Shown piece by piece: positions 52,820 through 62,079 of a stretch of 64,000 nucleotides of DNA. Numbering within the stretch: position 1 is the first letter of the stretch; every line of letters starts with the position of its first letter. The position numbers and the translations under genes were made by a program. A model generated the notes under the pieces. The model was given only the letters and a program-made list of their open reading frames with translations. It made no database searches and was not told the DNA's origin. The stretch spans positions 24,711-88,710 of the forward strand of contig JAKSKD010000004.1 of the NCBI GenBank assembly GCA_024401925.1, given 5' to 3'. The DNA comes from Bacteroidales bacterium (GTDB taxonomy: Bacteria > Bacteroidota > Bacteroidia > Bacteroidales > UBA932).

Positions 52820-54274
52820 ATGAAAAGAATAATATACCTTGCAGTAATCGCAGCAGCCGGAATGGTTCTGGCTTCCTGCCAGCCGGAAGTCCTCCACGGA
52901 GGTTCTGCCGCAGCGGGCATAGACAACAATGCCGTACAGTCGGCATTCAAGATTGACGGCCAGTTTGCAGATGCAGCTTGCACCCAGCCTCGGGCTGACG
53001 GTAACTTCATCAAATACCATACTGAACCGGCTGTTACAGTTCAGGTTTCAAATCTAAAGAACGGCGCGAAGGTTATCCTCGCTACCGGTGCTACAGGCGT
53101 GTTCAACATCACCCCTAAGCGCGGTTCGGATACAAACCAGCCATTCCACGTTGAGGCAATCAACCAGGATGCAAGCATCGTCGGATTTGATTCATCAGTA
53201 AATGTGTTCGTACCTGGCGAACTTGATCCGGAACTCAAACTTCTCCTCGGAGACGGAGTGAAGTCCTGGGGATGGCACTACACCGACGGTGCAACCTGTT
53301 GGGGAAATGCCGGAAACACAGGAGCAGGTGCAAACTTCACCTGGAACACCGTTGACGGAAAATGGTGGGGTCCAGACACACCTGACGGACTTATGGACCA
53401 GCTCCAGCACGCAAAGGGCGGAGTTGCCACAGGTGCCGAGGCGAATGGAGCTTATATGACCTTCGACGAGGATGGAAACATCACATCCTTCAAACCGGAC
53501 GGAACACAGATTGCAAAGTCAACCTACTCTATTAAAAATTATGATCCGTCACGCAGCTCAGGCTGGGAGATTGGCAAACTCGTAACTTCAGAGGCTGCAG
53601 TCCTCTTCCCATTCTCTATCAATGAGGGCGGAATAGAAGTTACAGAATTCGACCTTATGTATCTCGACGAGAACTATATGTCATTGGTTTACACCAAGGG
53701 CAACGGTGCCGGGAGCTGGGGAGAAATCACCTTCTGGATGTTCCAGAACAAGAGCGGATACAATGACGCTCTCAACGGAGGAAGCCAGAGATCCTGGACC
53801 TGGAACAGCAACGGTAATGCTTTCTGGGGCAATGCAGGAAGCACAGGAGCAGGCGCTAACTTCACCGCAGGCGTAGTTGACGGACAGTGGTGGGGCGTTA
53901 CCAGCACTGAAGAATTCCTGGGACAGCTCTCCCACGCACCTGGCGGAGTCGCTACAGGTGCAGAGGACACCGATGCATATATGGTATTCGACGTGAACGG
54001 AACTGTTACATCATATGCCGCTGACGGAAGCAAGATTGCTTCTTCAGACTATGAAGTATCTGATTTCGACGAGAAGCGTTCAAGCGGATGGCAGCTCGGT
54101 AAACTTACCGCACCTGGTATCCTCTTCCCTTACTCTATCAACACCAGCGGTGCAAGCCCGGCAAACTTCAGCATTATGTACATCGACGCTGACAATTTGA
54201 CTCTCGTTGATGACAAGTCTGATGTCGGCGGATGGGGAGAAATCACCTTCTGGTTATTCAAGGCTAAACATTAG
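52820..54274 (+). CDS. SusE/SusF-like surface lipoprotein with two tandem glycan-binding-type domains
   Basis: 484 residues from ATG 52820, lipoprotein signal AAGMVLASCQPE. An N-terminal SusE-like region (to about 145) is followed by two homologous units of about 170 residues (148-323 and 325-484). Shared landmarks are CWGNAGNTGAGANF / FWGNAGSTGAGANF, VDGKWWG / VDGQWWG, GGVATGAE, RSSGWEIGKL / RSSGWQLGKL and GGWGEITFWLFK-type ends. The tryptophan-rich pattern suits carbohydrate binding. An upstream in-frame ATG at 52757 lies inside susD and would bury the signal peptide. It closes the susCDE operon. Confidence 0.85.
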   Translation: MKRIIYLAVIAAAGMVLASCQPEVLHGGSAAAGIDNNAVQSAFKIDGQFADAACTQPRADGNFIKYHTEPAVTVQVSNLKNGAKVILATGATGVFNITPKRGSDTNQPFHVEAINQDASIVGFDSSVNVFVPGELDPELKLLLGDGVKSWGWHYTDGATCWGNAGNTGAGANFTWNTVDGKWWGPDTPDGLMDQLQHAKGGVATGAEANGAYMTFDEDGNITSFKPDGTQIAKSTYSIKNYDPSRSSGWEIGKLVTSEAAVLFPFSINEGGIEVTEFDLMYLDENYMSLVYTKGNGAGSWGEITFWMFQNKSGYNDALNGGSQRSWTWNSNGNAFWGNAGSTGAGANFTAGVVDGQWWGVTSTEEFLGQLSHAPGGVATGAEDTDAYMVFDVNGTVTSYAADGSKIASSDYEVSDFDEKRSSGWQLGKLTAPGILFPYSINTSGASPANFSIMYIDADNLTLVDDKSDVGGWGEITFWLFKAKH

Positions 54275-54302
54275 TGGTTAAGTTTTTTCTCTTATTAAAA
54301 GA

Positions 54303-54335
54303 AGCCGTGAAGCTTGAACTTCACGGCTTTTTTTT
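54303..54335 (+). terminator. Terminator of the susCDE operon
   Basis: Perfect 10-bp stem AGCCGTGAAG / CTTCACGGCT (54303-54312, 54319-54328) with a 6-base loop and a run of eight T. Very strong intrinsic terminator. Confidence 0.9.
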
Positions 54336-54352
54336 ATATCTTTAATTCACTT

Positions 54353-55864
54353 ATGGGAAAGTGGTTGAAACCGATATTCACATTACTGTTCGGGGCTGCC
54401 GTATGGCTGTTCTGGTGGCTGGTTTTCCCTCAAGCACTCGGATTCAAGGAGCAGAACCAGCTCTTCCTTTTCACAACTGATTTCCTGCTCGAGCGCCTTT
54501 CGGTTCCGGGAGGATTTGCCGAATGGCTCTCGGATTTCATAACACAGTTCAACCATATTATTTGGCTTGGAGCCCTCCTGAACGGGATTATTTTCGCCGT
54601 CATACAGGTCCTTGTCTGGCAGATTGCAGGAAAGATCGGCAAAGGCAGGTATGACGTATGGTATCCGCTAAGCTTCATTCTCCCGACAGCAGTCCTCTGC
54701 CTCCTTGGGGATATGTATGTCACTATGGGATTCGTGATGGCGATACTCCTGTCATTGGTTCTTTCCCGAATCTACCTTTCCCGGAAAAGTACCGCATTCG
54801 CCATGGCAGCGATTCCGGTGGCATTCTGGCTCATAGGTCCCGCCACCTGTATCTTCGTCTTCATCTATATGATTTCAGGGAAGGGAAAAGCCCTGCGGAG
54901 GATTATTGCCGGGCTTGCATTGTCCGCCGCCGCACTGGTTCTCTTCCACTACGTCCTTGCTGTACAATACCCTTGGAGGCAGCTGCTGCTCGGCATAAAC
55001 TATTATCAGATTCCTCTCAGGCAGCCAGCTTCACTATACATCGTAATGACTCTGGCAGTTGCAATTCCTGCATTTGTCGCAGCACTTCCGGGTCTCACGC
55101 GTTGCAGGACAGTCTGTCTGATTGCACAATCGGCTGTAATTTTATTCTCCGGGCTTTCTCTCCTGCACAAAAGCTATGACAGGGACATTTATGAGATACT
55201 TGCCTATGACCAGCTGGTAAGGAATGAAAGATGGGAGGAACTTGTATCGAGAGCTGAAAAATATCAGCCGAGATCCGACATCGGATGTGTCAGCGTGAAC
55301 CTTGCCCTTTTTATGACAGGACGGATGGCCGAGATGCCAGACTTCTACCAAGTGGGGACCCGGGGGCTGCTGATGCCGAGGGTGCGTGACTGTATCTCGA
55401 ACATTTCCACCGGGGAGGCTTTCTGGCGGCTGGGATTCGTCAATGAGGCCCTTAGATATGCCTTCGACACGCAGGAATCCATCCCGGACCTGAAGAAAAG
55501 CCCAAGGGCGATGATGAGGATGGCGGAATGCAGGATTGTGAACGGCCAGTACAAGGTGGCATCCAAGTATATCGACATTCTGAAGCACAGCCTGTTCTAC
55601 AGGAAATGGGCGGAGGAGCACGAAAAGTTCCTATACAATGATGAACTAGTAGATGCCGACCCGGTATATCACTATCTGCGTATCGTAAGAAGCGAGGAAG
55701 ATTATCTCTTCCATTACCCGGAAATGGACAAAATGCTCGCAAAGTTGTGCGTACAAAATAAAAATAATATAATGGCGGCCTGGTACTATCAAGCCTGGGC
55801 TGCTCTGATGAAAGCTGAAAATGGATATAAAGAGACTGATACCGGCGGTGCTCACGGTTCTTAG
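54353..55864 (+). CDS. Membrane/helical-repeat protein of module copy 1 (DUF6057-like)
   Basis: 503 residues from ATG 54353. The N-terminal half (to about 285) has roughly ten hydrophobic segments; the first is VWLFWWLVFPQALGF, and VPGGFAEWLSDFITQF recurs in the paralogue at 59280. The C-terminal half is soluble and TPR-like (CVSVNLALFMTGRMAEM, AFWRLGFVNEALRYAFDTQESIPD, ARMMRMAE-type repeats). Compared with the paralogue it lacks about 70 C-terminal residues, ending in GGAHGS where it overlaps the next gene by 44 bases. Function unknown; I believe the family is DUF6057. Confidence 0.8.
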   Translation: MGKWLKPIFTLLFGAAVWLFWWLVFPQALGFKEQNQLFLFTTDFLLERLSVPGGFAEWLSDFITQFNHIIWLGALLNGIIFAVIQVLVWQIAGKIGKGRYDVWYPLSFILPTAVLCLLGDMYVTMGFVMAILLSLVLSRIYLSRKSTAFAMAAIPVAFWLIGPATCIFVFIYMISGKGKALRRIIAGLALSAAALVLFHYVLAVQYPWRQLLLGINYYQIPLRQPASLYIVMTLAVAIPAFVAALPGLTRCRTVCLIAQSAVILFSGLSLLHKSYDRDIYEILAYDQLVRNERWEELVSRAEKYQPRSDIGCVSVNLALFMTGRMAEMPDFYQVGTRGLLMPRVRDCISNISTGEAFWRLGFVNEALRYAFDTQESIPDLKKSPRAMMRMAECRIVNGQYKVASKYIDILKHSLFYRKWAEEHEKFLYNDELVDADPVYHYLRIVRSEEDYLFHYPEMDKMLAKLCVQNKNNIMAAWYYQAWAALMKAENGYKETDTGGAHGS

Positions 55865-57284
55865 CCTTGTAGCCTGCACAAAGGGCACCACGGTGTACCG
55901 CAACGAACTGCCTCCGATATATCCTGACTATATCGGAGTCACCATTCCCGTCGGAATCGCCCCAATGAATTTCAATCTCACGGGGGATTTTGACAAAGTA
56001 TTCGTAGAAGTCAGCGGGAAGGATGGCAAAGTCTTCTCCTGCAAGGGGAAATATGCCCGGTTCAATCTGAGGAAATGGAGAAAAGCCGTTTCCGATGCCG
56101 CAGGAGACACTCTTATTTTCACGGTACTGGGCAAGAAGGACGGGCTCTGGACTCAATTTCACGACTTCCCTATGTATGTAAGCCCATATCCTCTGGAAGA
56201 CTATGGCGTGACTTACCGCAAATTTGCTCCAGGCTACGAAACATACAGCAAGATAGGAATATACCAGCGCAACATCCATAATTTCCGGGAGTCGCCGATC
56301 ATTGAAGGAAATCTTGTCCCGGGGCAGTGCGTAGGCTGTCACACGGCTAATGCGACCTCCCCCGACCAGTTCCTTTTCCACGTCCGCGGAGCCCACGGTT
56401 CCACTATGATGCAGCTGGAGGGCAAAGACAAATGGCTGAATACCAAGACAGACAGCACCATCAGTAATGCGGTTTATTCCTACTGGCATCCTTCCGGAGA
56501 TTTCGTGGCCCATTCCAACAACCTCAAGATCAGCCAGATGTTCTGGACCGGGCACAATGGAAGATACATCGAGGTGTTTGACAATGCGTCAGACGTCATC
56601 ATCCATAACGTACGTACCGACGAATATATCCTTTCCCCTCTTCTGAGGACTGAGGATTTCGAGACATACCCGGCATTCTCCCCTGACGGGAAGACGCTGT
56701 ATTACTGTTCAGCACCGAAGACCGACGTTCCTGCAAGGGTGGAAGATGTCCACTATAACCTCTGCGCCATTTCCTTCGATGCGGAGTCACAGGCCATCGG
56801 AGATAAGGCCGACACCCTCATCAACGCCTTTGATGCGAAGAAGAGCGTAACATTCCCGCGTCCTTCATATGACGGGAAATGGATTCTGTATTCTTATGCG
56901 GATTTCGGCAATTTCCCAATCAACCATAATGAATCCGACCTTTGGATGATGGATCTGTCCGACGGAAGCACACGGCCGCTGTTCAATGCAAATTCGGAAT
57001 ATGACGAGAGTTTCCACAACTGGAGTTCCAACTCCCATTGGATTCTCTTCTCCAGCCGCAGGGATGACGGTCTGTACAGCCAGATATTCTTCACATCAAT
57101 TGATGAAGAAGGCAATGCCACAAAGCCTTTCGTCCTCCCGCAGCGCAATCCTCTTAAGTACTACCACAGTACATTGTTCACATTCAATGTCCCGGACTTC
57201 ACTCGCAAAAAAGTTAAATTCAACGCCTCGAGAGCCTTCAAGGAGACTTTCTCAGACAAAAGAACTCAGATTAAAGTAAAATAA
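55821..57284 (+). CDS. PD40 (TolB-like) lipoprotein with CxxCH motif, module copy 1
   Basis: 487 residues. Lipoprotein signal (VLTVLSLVACTKG), a beta-domain (about 30-165) including PPIYPDYIGVTIPVGIAPMNF, one haem-c type motif CVGCH at residue 170, then a beta-propeller of PD40 repeats (YWHPSGDFVAHS, AFSPDGKTLYYCS, SYDGKWILYSY, NWSSNSHWILFSSRRDDG). The propeller resembles TolB but the protein is not part of a tol-pal locus. Whether haem is really attached is unknown. The same protein type occurs twice more at 57835 and 62069, each paired with a TPR membrane protein. Confidence 0.85.
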   Translation: MDIKRLIPAVLTVLSLVACTKGTTVYRNELPPIYPDYIGVTIPVGIAPMNFNLTGDFDKVFVEVSGKDGKVFSCKGKYARFNLRKWRKAVSDAAGDTLIFTVLGKKDGLWTQFHDFPMYVSPYPLEDYGVTYRKFAPGYETYSKIGIYQRNIHNFRESPIIEGNLVPGQCVGCHTANATSPDQFLFHVRGAHGSTMMQLEGKDKWLNTKTDSTISNAVYSYWHPSGDFVAHSNNLKISQMFWTGHNGRYIEVFDNASDVIIHNVRTDEYILSPLLRTEDFETYPAFSPDGKTLYYCSAPKTDVPARVEDVHYNLCAISFDAESQAIGDKADTLINAFDAKKSVTFPRPSYDGKWILYSYADFGNFPINHNESDLWMMDLSDGSTRPLFNANSEYDESFHNWSSNSHWILFSSRRDDGLYSQIFFTSIDEEGNATKPFVLPQRNPLKYYHSTLFTFNVPDFTRKKVKFNASRAFKETFSDKRTQIKVK

Positions 57285-57817
57285 TGAAACGTCTTACATT
57301 CTTCCTGCTTTCTTTCGCAATATTTGCTGCGTGCAGTGCCCCGCAGAAGGGCAAATGCACAATCAAAGGTATAATTTCCGCTGAAGACAAACGTGACAGC
57401 TGCTATATCTTTCTTGTCCCTCAGGGACCTCACGAGGCCAGTGATGTCGATTCCACCCTCATTCTGGGCGGTGCCTTTGAATTCACCACAGAGAAAGAGC
57501 AGATGGCCGTATTGCGTGTCACCAAATACCGCAGATTCGGGCTTCAGGACCTTCTTGTGGTGACCGAGCCGGGAACAGTGCAGGTGGAAATCGGAGAATC
57601 GAGCACGGGCAGGGGCACAAGGCAGAACGATTCCCTGCAAGTTTGGAAGAATCTCACGGAACAATATAATCTTGACGCAAAAGGTATAGTTTCCGAAGAA
57701 GGCCGTGCGGCATTCAGGGAAATATACAAAAATCGCAGCCGGGAAATAGCCCACGGCTGCGGTGATGAAAGCACATTGGGAAAATTTCTGCTCGGGTTGT
57801 TTCCGGAAAAGAAATAG
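57284..57817 (+). CDS. Lipoprotein with DUF4369-like domain
   Basis: 177 residues with a lipoprotein signal (LSFAIFAACSAPQ) and one beta-sandwich domain (GKCTIKGIISAEDKRDSCYI, VDSTLILGGAFEFTTE, VTEPGTVQVEIGESS). This pattern is the DUF4369 domain, usually the N-terminal part of thiol:disulfide (TlpA-like) proteins in Bacteroidota; here the thioredoxin domain is missing. It shares one base with the preceding PD40 gene (TAATG), so it is the third gene of module copy 1 and absent from the other two copies. Confidence 0.82.
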   Translation: MKRLTFFLLSFAIFAACSAPQKGKCTIKGIISAEDKRDSCYIFLVPQGPHEASDVDSTLILGGAFEFTTEKEQMAVLRVTKYRRFGLQDLLVVTEPGTVQVEIGESSTGRGTRQNDSLQVWKNLTEQYNLDAKGIVSEEGRAAFREIYKNRSREIAHGCGDESTLGKFLLGLFPEKK

Positions 57818-57834
57818 CAGGCTCCCTGTCATTT

Positions 57835-59280
57835 TCAATCAGACCATCTGAAGCCGAAAGGGACACGCTCGGGGCTGTTGATTATTTTTCTTGCCCTGAC
57901 TTTATCAAATTTCACAGGACCGTTCACGAACTCCGGGACATTGTAGGACATAAAGAAATCCTTGTAGAACGTCCTCGGTGATTCCTGTGGCAACATAAAT
58001 GGTTTTCCGACATTGCCCTCCTCATCAATGTGGGCGAAGTACAATCTTGTAAAAAGTCCGTCATCCCTGCGGCTTGAGAATACAAACCATCTGCTGTCGG
58101 CAGTCCAATTGTGATAACTTTCCGTGTCAGCACTGTTGACCTCATCGATGCGTCTCCTCTCCCCTGTCGCCAGGTCCAGAATCCAGAGATCGGCCTCGTG
58201 ATGCCAGATAGAGAAATTGCCATAATCCGACAACGTGTACATAATGTACTTCCCGTCATATGAAGGCTTCGGGAACGAAATACTCTTCCCTTCCGACTCA
58301 GCGTCAATCACAAGACTCACGTCCTTTCCTATTGTGCCTGTAATCGGGTCGAAATCAACCTTATACAAATTATACCTTATCTGTTCCACTTCGGAAGGGA
58401 TAGGATGGGCAGTCGCCCGGCAGAAATACAAGGTCCCGCCGTCCGGCGAGAAACAAGGAAATGTCTCCCATTCATTTTCGAGCTTCAATTCAGGACTCGT
58501 TATGATGCAGTTATTCCTGACATCATAAATCTGCATATCGGAAGCAAGGTCGAAAACCTCCACCAATTTTTCCTTCTTCACGTGGAATCCCTGACGGGTA
58601 TTGTTCGTGGAATATGCAATATAGTCTCCTGACGGATGCCAGTATGGATATACACAGAATCCGAGCGTCGAGTCCGTCTTGGTGTTATAGGCTTCCAGAC
58701 TGCCATCACTCATCAGAAGAGTGGCTCCGTGATCGCCCCTGATATGCAGGCTCATTGCGTCTGGATTCCCCTTATTATAGGCGTGGCAATTTACACACCC
58801 GCTGAAACCGGTATTTTCAATCAATGGATGTTCGTCGAAATCGGACAGGGACCTTTCGTAGATGCCCATCTTGCTGTACACTTCATAGCCCGGCTCAATA
58901 AGCCTGTAATTTATCCCATAGGCAATCTTGTCGCCGCTGACGTGTATTTTCCAAGGTTCAGCCAATGGCGTGCCGGATACTTCAATGTCCTTTCCGGAAG
59001 CGTGTTTCAGGAACTTCCGCCATTTCCCTATCTTCCATTTCACCTCCACACCTTCAATCGTCACGCTCAATCCCTCACAGGAAAAGGTCGTACTGGCATC
59101 CTTCAGCCCCGGCTCCGTGTAGCAGAAATTAAGCGGTGCGATATTGTCCGGGATGGTTACGTCCATATAGTCCGGATAGATCGGACCCGCATTCTCCGGA
59201 AAATCGCCCTGCTGCACAGGCTTCTGCGCGCAGGATACACAGAAGGCAAGGATAACTGCAAATGATAATATCTTTTTCAT
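57835..59280 (-). CDS. PD40 (TolB-like) lipoprotein with CxxCH motif, module copy 2
   Basis: 481 residues from ATG 59280 (MKKILSFAVILAFCVSCAQK). Same plan as the copies at 55821 and 62069: PIYPDYMDVTIPDNIAPLNF, CVNCH at residue 162, PYWHPSGDYIAYS, CFSPDGGTLYFC, SYDGKYIMYTLSDYGNFSIW, NWTADSRWFVFSSRRDDG. Its ATG overlaps the stop of the upstream membrane gene by one base. The tail ends without a further domain. Confidence 0.87.
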   Translation of the reverse strand: MKKILSFAVILAFCVSCAQKPVQQGDFPENAGPIYPDYMDVTIPDNIAPLNFCYTEPGLKDASTTFSCEGLSVTIEGVEVKWKIGKWRKFLKHASGKDIEVSGTPLAEPWKIHVSGDKIAYGINYRLIEPGYEVYSKMGIYERSLSDFDEHPLIENTGFSGCVNCHAYNKGNPDAMSLHIRGDHGATLLMSDGSLEAYNTKTDSTLGFCVYPYWHPSGDYIAYSTNNTRQGFHVKKEKLVEVFDLASDMQIYDVRNNCIITSPELKLENEWETFPCFSPDGGTLYFCRATAHPIPSEVEQIRYNLYKVDFDPITGTIGKDVSLVIDAESEGKSISFPKPSYDGKYIMYTLSDYGNFSIWHHEADLWILDLATGERRRIDEVNSADTESYHNWTADSRWFVFSSRRDDGLFTRLYFAHIDEEGNVGKPFMLPQESPRTFYKDFFMSYNVPEFVNGPVKFDKVRARKIINSPERVPFGFRWSD

Positions 59281-61004
59281 CACTGATATCTGTAATAGTA
59301 GTAGAACCAATATGTGTCCCCGTAAGTCTTTTCCATCCTGTCGGCAGGCACACCCTGCTTGTAATCCCTAATGAACTGGTTAATTCTCAGAGTATTCTGT
59401 CCGCCAAGGTACTGCGGAAGTCCTTCGAAATCGCTATGGCTTCCTACCCAGGCAAGAAGCAGCGCCTCCTGATATGATTTGCTCGGCACCCTGCCGTCAT
59501 CAATCATGCTGTAGCATTCACAGAAACGGGCCACATCCTTCTTCAGCAGGCAGTAGGCCATAAGATACTGTATTGCCATCATATTCCTTCCATTCTCAAG
59601 CATCAGTGTGCCGATCATAGAATCCATTTCAGTGTCACTGAACAGGAAATCGTGGTTCTGCAGTCTCATTGAGCTGATTTCACTCAAATCACGGCTCCGG
59701 TCAAAAATTTCACCGGAATTCAGATACTCTTCGGCTGTCTTCGCCCACTGCCGGTAGAAAATCGTGTTTTTCAACGGCTTCAGATACTTCCTCGCGACAT
59801 CGAAATCCCCATTGATAATGTTGGTTTCAGCAAGACGCCTGTAACAACGGGCGCTCTTCTGGTAGTCCGGAATTGATTCCTGTGCCTCGAAAGTATAGCG
59901 TTGGGCGGTATTGACCATACCTAAGCGGAAATAGGCTTCGGCTGTCGGCAGAGGAGAAGTAAAATCCCTGACAAAGGATGGCAGCAGCCCTTCCGGACCG
60001 TTCTGGAAATAATTGAACATCCTGTCCGCCAACTGCCATTTCTCAGCGAGGGCAAGATTGAGACAAGATACGCTCAGAGGTTTGTCCGGAGCCTTTATAT
60101 TTGCTTCCTCAATGATTTTGTCCCACTTCTGGAAACGGACAAGGAAGTCATATTCCATAAGTTCCTCCTTATCGAAATCCGCCTGATGCTTCAATGCCAG
60201 CGGGACAGAAGCGGCTATGACGGCAAGAATCAGGACGGATATGACCGTACGGGTCGTGGATTTGCCGTAATGATTTACCGTGCAATCAACGACAGCAGTT
60301 ATCAGAATGGTAATCACAGGCACCCAAGCCCACACAGGCACCACTCTGTAGAATCTGTAATAATGAAGACCGGTATATAATGAACGGAGAGTGTAGTCGA
60401 AGAAATACTGTGCAGCAAAAGGAATTGCCAAAGACAATAAGACACCGGAAATTCCCCACCATGGCTTTTCCCTGCAAGCGACAATGCATACAAAGACGAA
60501 TGAAAGGCTTCCGAACAGGAAATACAGAACCGGTATGCCGACAATGAAGCAGATATGTCTGACATCATCCCTCCGGACCTTTGAAACCGCCAACGCGGAA
60601 AGAAGTGAAAGAATGACGGCCACATCAGCAGACAGAAGTGCATTCTCGTCCAGATGGAAAATCCACAAGGCCACAGCCGGCAGGAAACTGAGCGCACAAT
60701 TGACAAGGGACTTGTTTCTGCTGCAGGCAAAAGTCAGAGTCTGGACAAGCACGAGTGCCAAAGCATAAATTACCGAACCGATTCCGGAGTAAAGAAAAAA
60801 CTGTGTCAGGAAACGACCGAGATAGTCTGCCAATCCGCCCGGCACGGAAACTATGCTTGAAAAATACGCGGCAGTGAATTCAAAAAGCTGATACTGCTCC
60901 TGATAATGGACGTGATACGGATAGTACACGGCGAAAAAAAGCACGGTCGCAGCGAATAGGAAGATATTTCCTGCGACAAGCAAGTATTTAGCTGACTTTT
61001 GCAT
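59280..61004 (-). CDS. Membrane/helical-repeat protein of module copy 2 (DUF6057-like)
   Basis: 574 residues from ATG 61004 (MQKSAKYLLVAGNIFLF); the open frame reaches further upstream but crosses the divergent promoter. About ten hydrophobic segments occupy the first 300 residues (VPGGLADYLGRFLTQFFLYSG matches copy 1). The C-terminal TPR-like part has SCLNLALAEKWQLADRM, AYFRLGMVNTAQRYTFEAQESIPD, NIINGDFDVARKYLKPLKNT and ends in GDTYWFYYYYRYQ. This is the most complete of the three relatives. Function unknown. Confidence 0.83.
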   Translation of the reverse strand: MQKSAKYLLVAGNIFLFAATVLFFAVYYPYHVHYQEQYQLFEFTAAYFSSIVSVPGGLADYLGRFLTQFFLYSGIGSVIYALALVLVQTLTFACSRNKSLVNCALSFLPAVALWIFHLDENALLSADVAVILSLLSALAVSKVRRDDVRHICFIVGIPVLYFLFGSLSFVFVCIVACREKPWWGISGVLLSLAIPFAAQYFFDYTLRSLYTGLHYYRFYRVVPVWAWVPVITILITAVVDCTVNHYGKSTTRTVISVLILAVIAASVPLALKHQADFDKEELMEYDFLVRFQKWDKIIEEANIKAPDKPLSVSCLNLALAEKWQLADRMFNYFQNGPEGLLPSFVRDFTSPLPTAEAYFRLGMVNTAQRYTFEAQESIPDYQKSARCYRRLAETNIINGDFDVARKYLKPLKNTIFYRQWAKTAEEYLNSGEIFDRSRDLSEISSMRLQNHDFLFSDTEMDSMIGTLMLENGRNMMAIQYLMAYCLLKKDVARFCECYSMIDDGRVPSKSYQEALLLAWVGSHSDFEGLPQYLGGQNTLRINQFIRDYKQGVPADRMEKTYGDTYWFYYYYRYQ

Positions 61005-61024
61005 TTCTCGGAAACCTTGTTGTA

Positions 61025-61055
61025 TGTAAAGATACAAAAAATAAGTATCTTTACA
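61025..61055. promoter_or_regulatory. Palindromic divergent promoter of module copies 2 and 3
   Basis: TGTAAAGATAC (61025-61035) and GTATCTTTACA (61045-61055) form a perfect 11-bp inverted repeat around 9 A/T bases. Each arm contains TATCTTTA, a TAnnTTTG-like -7 box for the gene on its own side: plus box 61046-61053 lies 6 bases before ATG 61060, minus box 61027-61034 lies 22 bases before ATG 61004. Symmetry suggests joint control by one dimeric factor or simply paired promoters. Confidence 0.6.
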
Positions 61056-61059
61056 ATGT

Positions 61060-62079
61060 ATGTCACACGCACATAGCAGGAACATAATCATCATCGTTTC
61101 AGCTGTAATCCTTACAGCGGTGCTGTGCGTATCTGCGCTGGTTTTCAAGCCCTGGTTCGGATATTTCTATGCATATGGCAGGCAGATTTCCCTCTCCCCT
61201 GTTGAAATGATAGAGCACTATGGCAGCCCGGATTCCGACAAGAACTGGATTCTCGGATTGTGTCTTGAGGCGGACAATGGGAACTGGGAAAAACTGTCCG
61301 AGATGACGTCGGAAGACAGAAAATCCGAATTGGGAACATATTTCTACAATCTCTCAAACGCTATGATGGGGCGGCTTCCGGACTGTCTTATGGACTACTA
61401 CCAACCCTTCGAGCGCGGTCTCTTCCTTCCCGTAAACGAGAACTCGACACCGTTCATCATAGCCCAGTCCGGAGAAGTCTGGTACCGTCTGGGGGAAATG
61501 ACAATGGCGGAGCACAGTGCAATGCTGGGAATGGCCTTTTCACCGAACAAGACGGGGAAAAAATTTCTGAGAAGGCTTGCAGACATCAATTTCATCAAAG
61601 GCGACACCTCTGCCGTAAGAAAGTATTCAAACATCCTTGGTGAATATCCGGAATGGACAGCTGACAAGATACTTATCAGCACTTACGCCCCTACGGGAGA
61701 CATTATCCATTCCGCAAGCGCAATACGCCCGACTCTTAAAAACCTGCTGCGTTCCAACGGGGAGAATCTGATGGCCTATCAGTATCTTCTGTGCTTCGAT
61801 CTCCTTATAAAGGATCTGGACTCCTTTATCGAAGATTACAATCCGAATCTTCCGGGCAGCAGGCTGTACCAGGAAGCGGCACTGATATATATAGCCTCAA
61901 ACAATGCCGTCAATCAGGAAAACCTGCAAAAATACAGTATTAGCGAGCAGACATTCAGCGAATTCACCGGCTACACCGACACCTACGGCAAGAATGGAGG
62001 GAAAGGAGCCGCACTGCAGGAGAAATACGGGAAAACTTACTGGTTCTACTATCACTTTGCACGGAGAAATGAAAAATAA
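61060..62079 (+). CDS. Short membrane-anchored TPR-like protein of module copy 3
   Basis: 339 residues: one N-terminal membrane helix (about 8-30) and a soluble helical-repeat domain equivalent to the C-terminal half of the proteins at 54353 and 59280. Shared landmarks: WYRLGEMTMAEHSAMLGMAF, RRLADINFIKGDTSAVRKYS, NLMAYQYLLCFDLLIKDLD and the end GKTYWFYYHFARR, compared with GDTYWFYYYYRYQ in copy 2. The multi-helix half is absent, so the TPR part with one anchor appears to be the conserved core. It overlaps the next gene by 11 bases. Confidence 0.82.
   Translation: MSHAHSRNIIIIVSAVILTAVLCVSALVFKPWFGYFYAYGRQISLSPVEMIEHYGSPDSDKNWILGLCLEADNGNWEKLSEMTSEDRKSELGTYFYNLSNAMMGRLPDCLMDYYQPFERGLFLPVNENSTPFIIAQSGEVWYRLGEMTMAEHSAMLGMAFSPNKTGKKFLRRLADINFIKGDTSAVRKYSNILGEYPEWTADKILISTYAPTGDIIHSASAIRPTLKNLLRSNGENLMAYQYLLCFDLLIKDLDSFIEDYNPNLPGSRLYQEAALIYIASNNAVNQENLQKYSISEQTFSEFTGYTDTYGKNGGKGAALQEKYGKTYWFYYHFARRNEK

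Noticed and set aside
54314-54352. Earlier TTG start for the TPR membrane protein
   Set aside because: It falls inside the susCDE terminator hairpin.
55452-56555. 367-codon minus-strand open frame
   Set aside because: Antisense to the TPR and PD40 genes whose motifs are clear; no signal, domain or promoter of its own.
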